NCBI GenBank assembly: GCA_027494135.1
Contig: JAOSJK010000012.1
Coordinates: 129,001-193,000, forward strand
DNA: 64,000 bases
From: Acidimicrobiia bacterium
GTDB lineage: Bacteria > Actinomycetota > Acidimicrobiia > IMCC26256 > PALSA-610
Reading direction: 5' to 3'
Part shown: positions 59,423-64,000 of the stretch, piece by piece
How positions within the stretch are numbered: the first letter of the stretch is position 1
Layout of the letters: every line of letters begins with the position of its first letter
Translations under genes and position numbers: made by a program
Notes under the pieces: generated by a model
Told to the model about the DNA's origin: nothing
The model's input: the letters and a program-made list of their open reading frames with translations, nothing else
Databases searched by the model: none

Positions 59423-60018
59423 GTGAGCGTCGTGACGCTCCCGACCTCGTCCGACCGACCCGCGGGTCCCGCGCCGAGCAGTCGGCGGCACGTCGCGCAC
59501 GGCTGATCGAGACCGCGACCCGACTCGCCGCCGAAGGCGGCTACGAAGCCGTGCAGATGCGCGACGTCGCGGGCCACGCGGGCGTTGCACTGGGAACCCT
59601 CTACCGGCACTTCCCGTCGAAGGACGAGCTCCTCCTCGCTGCGCTCGCCGAGCAGATCGAGACCCTCCGCGCACGCTCGGAGCAGCGTCCGGCCACCGGC
59701 GACACCCCGTCGGAGCGCGTCGCCGACGTGCTCCGACGCGCATGCAGGGCGCTGCAGCGCCGGCCCGAGCTGACTGCGGCGTTGATCACCGCGATGACCT
59801 CGACCGGCGACGCGCCGGGCAAGATCGGCGTGCACGACGGCTTCTCCGCCATCATCTCGGGGGCCCTCGGGGATCACCACGTGGAGAATCTCGACGCGAT
59901 CCAGCGCGTGCTGGGGCACGTCTGGTTCTCGTCCCTCGTGGCGTGGGTCGGCGGCACCACGCCGGCAGGGCGGATGGGCGACGACCTCGAGAGCGCCGCC
60001 CGTCTCCTCCTCCCCTGA
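59423..60018 (+). CDS. kstR: KstR-like TetR repressor (frameshift near 59472)
   Basis: About 198 aa. After a variable N-terminus (GTG 59423 or 59432) and a probable missing base near 59472, the HTH reads LIETATRLAAEGGYEAVQMR, then VALGTLYRHFPSKDELLLAA. GGYEAVQMR and GTLYRxFPSK are near-identical to mycobacterial KstR as I recall it, and the C-terminal region (ALQRRPELTAALITAM, VWFSSLVAWVGG) also follows it. KstR represses cholesterol catabolism genes and is released by a steroid CoA thioester. Three matching operators lie in the window, one at its own promoter. Confidence 0.77.
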
Positions 60019-60027
60019 GCCTTCGCC

Positions 60028-60861
60028 TCAGCCCCGCCGGAGATACGACGCCACCTCGCCCAGCAGGCCGGCGTTGCTCACCTCGGAAGAGTCGACCGGC
60101 GCGACGATCACCCACTCGGCGCCCGCGTCGGCGTACGCACGGAGCTGCTGGGCGACGCTGCGTGGACCGCCGACGATCGCTCCCGGCGGGGCCGAGAGCG
60201 ACTCGGCCTTGCGTTCCGCGTCGCCGTCGGTCGCGCCGACGACGGCCAGCCCTCCCCACGTGAGGGTCGCCCCGACCGACGCCGATCGGTGCAGAAGGGC
60301 CGCGTCGCCCGCGAAGTCGGCTGGAGTCCCGCCCCACCGGTTCCACCCGTCGGCCTGCGCGATCACGGTACCCAGGCTCGAGGCACGCCCGCCCACCCAT
60401 ACGGGGTACCCGCGATCGCGCGTCGCCCTCACCGAAGACAGCAGCGCTCCGACCCTGTGCGACACCGAATCGACCCGGACGCCGTACTCGTCGTCCTCGC
60501 GTTGGCTCCGACGGTCGCCACCGCCGATTGCCGCGATCACGCGACCCTCACTCACGCGATGCAGGGTATCCAGCTCGCCGGCGAGCACCGCGGGCTTTCG
60601 AAGGGTCGCGCGCGCGACCAGCGGGCCCAGGGCGAGGCTCTCCGTCTCGGCTGCGACGGCACCGAGAAGCGCGAAGCAGTCGAGCGCCGGCCTCCTGCCC
60701 GCAGGCCCCTCCCCGAAGAGGTGGTCGAACGCGAAGACCGCGTCGAGACCCGAATCCTCCGCGGCATCGGCCACCTCCAGAGGGATGCCCGGATCCTCGA
60801 CGAACGACGGCAGGGTCATCGCGACCCGGACATCTGTCGCCCCCTCGACTACATGCCGCAC
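60028..60861 (-). CDS. Luciferase-like (LLM class) oxidoreductase, probably F420-dependent
   Basis: 277 aa, intact TIM-barrel of the luciferase-like family: VADAAEDSGLDAVFAFDHLF, LGAVAAETESLALGPLVAR, VSEGRVIAAIGGGDRRSQRE, PVWVGGRASS, and a C-terminal GGPRSVAQQLRAYADAGAEW. In actinobacteria most such proteins use F420. It is shorter than typical (about 300-340 aa). It converges on kstR with 9 bases between, so a link to the steroid cluster is possible but unproven. Confidence 0.82.
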   Translation of the reverse strand: MRHVVEGATDVRVAMTLPSFVEDPGIPLEVADAAEDSGLDAVFAFDHLFGEGPAGRRPALDCFALLGAVAAETESLALGPLVARATLRKPAVLAGELDTLHRVSEGRVIAAIGGGDRRSQREDDEYGVRVDSVSHRVGALLSSVRATRDRGYPVWVGGRASSLGTVIAQADGWNRWGGTPADFAGDAALLHRSASVGATLTWGGLAVVGATDGDAERKAESLSAPPGAIVGGPRSVAQQLRAYADAGAEWVIVAPVDSSEVSNAGLLGEVASYLRRG

Positions 60862-60929
60862 ATCGCACCGCCGCTCGGAAATGACTTAGCCTGACGACGC
60901 GTGCCCCGGATCACTTCTCGGAGGATCAC

Positions 60930-62099
60930 TTGCGTCACACAGTCATCGTAGGCTCGTCGAAGACGGGCACCACGGGGCTCTTCTACTCGGTGCTCCGAGG
61001 CCTGGAGGCCACGGGAGTCCCGCTCTACGCTCTCTACGAGATCCACGGGGCGCGGCCATACGACTCGCTCGACAAGTACGCGCCCGAACGACTCGTCGTC
61101 GCCAAGCTCCTGGTCACCAACAAGAGCTTCGACGCCGAGGTCGCAGCCGCCTTCCGGAACCGTCTGCTCATCGTCAGGGATCCTCGGGACACGCTCGTCA
61201 GCGCTCTGCTCTTCTTCCCCATACTCGCGATCAACAAGGGGGTAGACGATGCCCGGATCGCCGAGTTCACGACCCTGATCCGCCGAAAGGAGCAGGATCC
61301 CCTCTCCGTCTCGATGAAGGATCTGCTGGCGAGCGGCTACGACCTGATGGGATCAACGACGAAGCTGAGCACAGCCCTCACCTCCCGCTTCCGCAACACC
61401 CGCCGGTACCACGATCAGGTCGACTCCCTCGTCGTGAAGTACGAGGCCTTCGTCGATGGCGAGCTCGGCGAAGTGGAGGACTTCCTCTCCCTCGAGCTGA
61501 GCGGCAACAGGTCGGGGGCGAGCCGATCGCACATCGAGCGGTCGGGAAAGTACGGGGGCTGGAAGAACTGGTTCCTGCCCACCGACGTCCCGTATTTCCG
61601 GTCACTGCTCAGGGCGTACTCGGAACGTTACGGCTACGACGACGACTGGGAGATCGCCGAGCAGCCCGTCATCGATCCGGCCATCGCCTCCGAGTACATC
61701 GAGCGGAGCTCCCGCTCGCGCAGGGAGCAGCTCGAGCTCTTCTACGAGACCAAGGAGCCGACCGCCGAGCGGATCGCGCTGCTGCGCGCCCGCTCCGATA
61801 CCGGCCGCGTCAACCACTCGCTCAGCCTCGCCAGGTTGCTGTTGACCGATGGCAGTGACGCGGCCACAGCCGAGGCAGTGGAACGGCTCACGTACGCCTC
61901 CTGCGCAGGGAACCAGGCGGCCATGCGCCTGCTGTCGCGCTGCTACCGGAAGGGCGTCGGCGTCGCACGCGACCCGGAGCGGGCCGACTTCTGGCGGAGC
62001 GAGGGACGCTCGCGTCGCGGGACGCCCGATCCGGAGCCGGTCGAGCGTCCGCTGCTGCAGCGCGTCGCGTCACGCGCGAAGCGGGCACTCGGACGCTAG
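60930..62099 (+). CDS. Sulfotransferase-like protein with Sel1-like tail
   Basis: 389 aa from TTG 60930, with a GGAGG upstream. The N-terminal part has the PAPS 5'-phosphosulfate loop pattern SSKTGTTGL (residues 9-17) and a 3'-phosphate-binding pattern VRDPRDTLVS (from residue 82), then RSHIERSGKYGGWKNWF. The C-terminal part (about 290-365) has a Sel1-like repeat, AAMRLLSRCYRKGVGVARDP, preceded by a related helix pair. No membrane segment. The acceptor is unknown. The pairing of sulfotransferase and Sel1-like helices is not one I recognise as standard. Confidence 0.72.
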   Translation: MRHTVIVGSSKTGTTGLFYSVLRGLEATGVPLYALYEIHGARPYDSLDKYAPERLVVAKLLVTNKSFDAEVAAAFRNRLLIVRDPRDTLVSALLFFPILAINKGVDDARIAEFTTLIRRKEQDPLSVSMKDLLASGYDLMGSTTKLSTALTSRFRNTRRYHDQVDSLVVKYEAFVDGELGEVEDFLSLELSGNRSGASRSHIERSGKYGGWKNWFLPTDVPYFRSLLRAYSERYGYDDDWEIAEQPVIDPAIASEYIERSSRSRREQLELFYETKEPTAERIALLRARSDTGRVNHSLSLARLLLTDGSDAATAEAVERLTYASCAGNQAAMRLLSRCYRKGVGVARDPERADFWRSEGRSRRGTPDPEPVERPLLQRVASRAKRALGR

Positions 62100-62121
62100 C
62101 GCGCAGTAAGCGCGGAGCGTC
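62092..62121. terminator. Bidirectional hairpin between sulfotransferase and ROK genes
   Basis: GACGCT (62092-62097) pairs with AGCGTC (62116-62121) and CGCG (62100-62103) with CGCG (62111-62114), exactly filling the gap between the two convergent stops. No U-tract. Confidence 0.55.
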
Positions 62122-63078
62122 TCACACGAGGTCGCGTGCGAGGAGCGCCGCGCCCATGGCCCCGGCGCGCTCACCCAGCACCGCCGGGACGATCGGGATA
62201 GGAGGCCTGTAGTCGACTCCCTCGAGATGTTCCGAGAACGCCTCGCGCAGAGGGACGAACAGCAGGTCGCCCATCGAGACGAGGCCGCCGGCGATCACGA
62301 TCCGCTCCGGGTCGAGGATGTTCGCCAACCCCGCCAGACCGAGAGCGACGTTCTCCGAGTACCGGCGCAGGAGTGCAAGCGCCTCCGGATCCCCCTCGGA
62401 GGCGGCGGCTACGGCCGAACGCCCGTCGACGCCTGCGGCCCCTCCTTCCGCTGCGGCGAGCATCCGCGCACCCCGCCCCGCACTCACTTCGTCGCGGGCC
62501 ATCCGCCCGAGAGCGGAACCGGAGGCGATCGCCTCCCAGTGCCCACGCTCGCCACAGGCGCACATCGGGCCTTCGCGCTCGACCGTGAAGTGGCCGATCT
62601 CACCCGAGAATCCGTTGGCGCCCCTGTAGAGCCGTCCTCCCAGCACCATGCCGCCCCCGATCCCTGTCCCCAACGTGACCAGGAGCATGTCGTCGACCCC
62701 CGCGGCCGCGCCGAGGGCCGCCTCGCCCCACGCCGCGACGTTGGCATCGTTGTCCACCACCACCGGTAGTCCGGTTCGACCGGCCAGCGCGGCGCGGACC
62801 GGGGCGAGCACGACGTCGGGGACGTTCGGCCCGTAGCGCAGCGCCCCTTCGGCGTCCACCAGCCCCGCGATGCCCACGCCCACGGCCCCGAGAGCCCTCC
62901 CAGCCTCCCGCTCGATCTCCGAGATCATCTCGCTCGAGACGTCGAGGACGCGCCCGAAGCCCTCGGGACTGTCGCGCCGGACCTCGGCCACGACCTCAGC
63001 GTCGTCGGTGAGCGCGACGCCGAGGATCTTGGTACCTCCGATGTCGAGGCCCACGGTGAGCGGCTCGGGCGTGATCAT
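62122..63078 (-). CDS. ROK family glucokinase
   Basis: 318 aa, intact. ATP-binding LDIGGTKILGVAL, sugar-binding VVVDNDANVAAWGEAALG, LGTGIGGGMVLGGRLYRG, GEIGHF and CACGERGHWEAIASG. The usual ROK zinc motif is CxCGxxGCxE; here the third Cys is His (GERGHWE), which can still bind zinc. Glucose is the likely substrate. It follows the CxxC protein gene without a gap and is the last gene of a minus-strand operon with the ArsA-like gene. Confidence 0.88.
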   Translation of the reverse strand: MITPEPLTVGLDIGGTKILGVALTDDAEVVAEVRRDSPEGFGRVLDVSSEMISEIEREAGRALGAVGVGIAGLVDAEGALRYGPNVPDVVLAPVRAALAGRTGLPVVVDNDANVAAWGEAALGAAAGVDDMLLVTLGTGIGGGMVLGGRLYRGANGFSGEIGHFTVEREGPMCACGERGHWEAIASGSALGRMARDEVSAGRGARMLAAAEGGAAGVDGRSAVAAASEGDPEALALLRRYSENVALGLAGLANILDPERIVIAGGLVSMGDLLFVPLREAFSEHLEGVDYRPPIPIVPAVLGERAGAMGAALLARDLV

Positions 63079-63342
63079 TCAGCCGATGTCGATCCGCCGC
63101 ACCCGGCCCTCGCCCACGCGGCGCGCCGCCGCCTCGCGCCGCGACTCGATCACCTCGTCGGCGGCGTCGATCACTGCACGTGCGACCTCGATCATCTCGT
63201 GCGCGGCGTTCAACAGGTGCTCCGTCGCGTCGGGCTGCGAGCCCTGCAGCGTGAGGAAGAACCCGCCGATCGGGCACGCGTAGCACTCGTCGTGCCTCTC
63301 GGCCTCACCCTCGCGGGGCGCGCCATCCGCAGCACCGCTCAA
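63079..63342 (-). CDS. Small CxxC protein, unknown function
   Basis: 87 aa. An acidic His-containing N-terminus leads to DECYACPIGGFFLTLQG, a CxxCP motif that may bind metal or be redox active. The rest is one long amphipathic helix (HLLNAAHEMIEVARAVIDAA). Start overlaps the ArsA-like stop (4 bases) and its stop abuts the ROK start, so it is coupled to both. I do not recognise a named family. Confidence 0.7.
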   Translation of the reverse strand: MSGAADGAPREGEAERHDECYACPIGGFFLTLQGSQPDATEHLLNAAHEMIEVARAVIDAADEVIESRREAAARRVGEGRVRRIDIG

Positions 63343-64000
63343 GGCTCCACGAACTCCACCTCGAGGCGCTCCCCGGCGAAGCGAGCACCCGCGATCTCGC
63401 GCCGAGCGAGGCTGTCGGGAAGCACGATCGCGCGCCGATGCGGTCCCACGGCGAGGAAGAGCTCGCCGTCGCCGCTGCCGAGATCGATGTCGCCCTTCTC
63501 CGCGAACGGAAGGTGCAGAGAGAGAACAAGAGACTCATCGCTCGCCTCGACCCTCATCGGCTCGACCTCGGCGAGCCGGTCGGCGGGACTCTCGAGCCCG
63601 TACAGGTGACCGGCGAACTCAGAGAGGTGCTCCAAGCCGACGAGCTCGTGCCCCGCGAGGTCGGCCCTCAGGACCGGCAACGGGGCGAAGGCTTCCTCGA
63701 CAGTCGTGATGTGGGCGGCCTGCGCGGCCTTCCAGCGGTCGAACCAGGGGGTCACCGACCGAGTCGGGGAGCATCCTGTTCGCGACCACCGCGTCGACGT
63801 GGTATCCGTAGAGCGAGAGGTACGTGAACGTGCGACGCGCCTCGGCCACCACCATGCGCTCCGGGTTCACCACCAAGCGAGCAGAGGTCGTCGCGCCGTC
63901 CGTGAGCAGCTCGCGTACACCGTCGAGCCGGTCGTAGAACCGGCGCATCGCTGCGAACACCTCGTCGCCGGCCACAGGCACGCGCGTGACGCGAGACATC
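63339..64000 (-). CDS. ArsA-like ATPase, C-terminal part (cut by window edge; frameshift near 63749)
   Basis: The frame enters from the right edge and ends at 63339. It shows ArsA/GET3-type late features: RLVVNPERMVVAEARRTFTY, YHVDAVVANRMLPDSVGDP, a run of five G (extra base) near 63747-63751, WFDRWKAAQAAHITTVEEAF, and a C-terminal HSP20-like beta domain (SLVLSLHLPFAEKGDIDL). The P-loop lies outside the window. Actinobacterial members of this type are not known arsenite pumps; targeting or chaperone roles are more likely. Confidence 0.78.

Overview
The window is high-GC, densely packed actinobacterial DNA. It carries a full division and cell-wall (dcw) cluster with SepF, YggT and DivIVA, an HNH/DUF222 gene with an actinobacterial SOS box, DUF3040, a KstR-type regulator and a luciferase-like, probably F420-dependent enzyme. 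The gene set suggests Actinomycetota, possibly a deep branch such as Acidimicrobiia. That placement is an inference from gene content, not a phylogeny.

Layout. 1-767 (minus) is the cut N-terminal part of a tandem-PAS sensor, divergent from ileS (987-4093, plus). From 23.6 kb down to 4.1 kb the minus strand is one long dcw run: mraZ, rsmH, ftsL, ftsI, murE, murF, mraY, murD, ftsW, murG, murC, murB, ftsQ, ftsZ, pgeF, yggS, sepF, yggT, divIVA. Most neighbours overlap by 1-4 bases (GTGA, ATGA or TGATG). A promoter with five 10-bp-spaced MraZ boxes lies upstream of mraZ. A second promoter-like hairpin and a short repeat array precede ftsZ. 23.8-29.2 kb holds an HNH protein, a small conserved protein, and moxR, DUF58 and transglutaminase genes. 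29.2-46.2 kb is a mixed housekeeping region: MerR-like and DUF3040 proteins, a Gfo/Idh oxidoreductase, DNA polymerase IV, a Nudix protein, a PIG-L deacetylase, endonuclease IV, threonine aldolase, TesB, a predicted PPi-dependent phosphofructokinase, glycerol kinase, a PlsC/TetR pair, an EEP lipoprotein, DUF222-HNH, an AlaC-like aminotransferase and a HAD hydrolase.

46.25-60.0 kb looks like a steroid or branched-acyl catabolic island. It holds ltp3, ltp4 and a tandem OB-fold protein in the order I recall for M. tuberculosis Rv3523-Rv3522-Rv3521, then an acyl-CoA synthetase, a CYP125-like P450, an EchA19-like hydratase, a hotdog thioesterase, a nitronate monooxygenase and a KstR-like TetR regulator. 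Three intergenic sites match the KstR operator TnnAACnnGTTnnA exactly, at the promoters of fadD, P450/echA and NMO/kstR. The right end has a luciferase-like oxidoreductase, a sulfotransferase-like protein with a Sel1-like tail, and an ArsA-like/CxxC protein/ROK kinase operon cut by the window edge.

Quality warning. About 39 single-base-type frameshifts hit about 30 genes, including essential ones. In each case the continuing frame encodes a well-conserved protein, and many fall in short C or G runs. I read these as sequence or assembly errors rather than pseudogenes. Affected genes are given their full span, with the approximate break noted. Lengths quoted for them assume correction. No tRNA, rRNA, insertion sequence, prophage or CRISPR array was seen, and no gene-free stretch exceeds about 300 bases.
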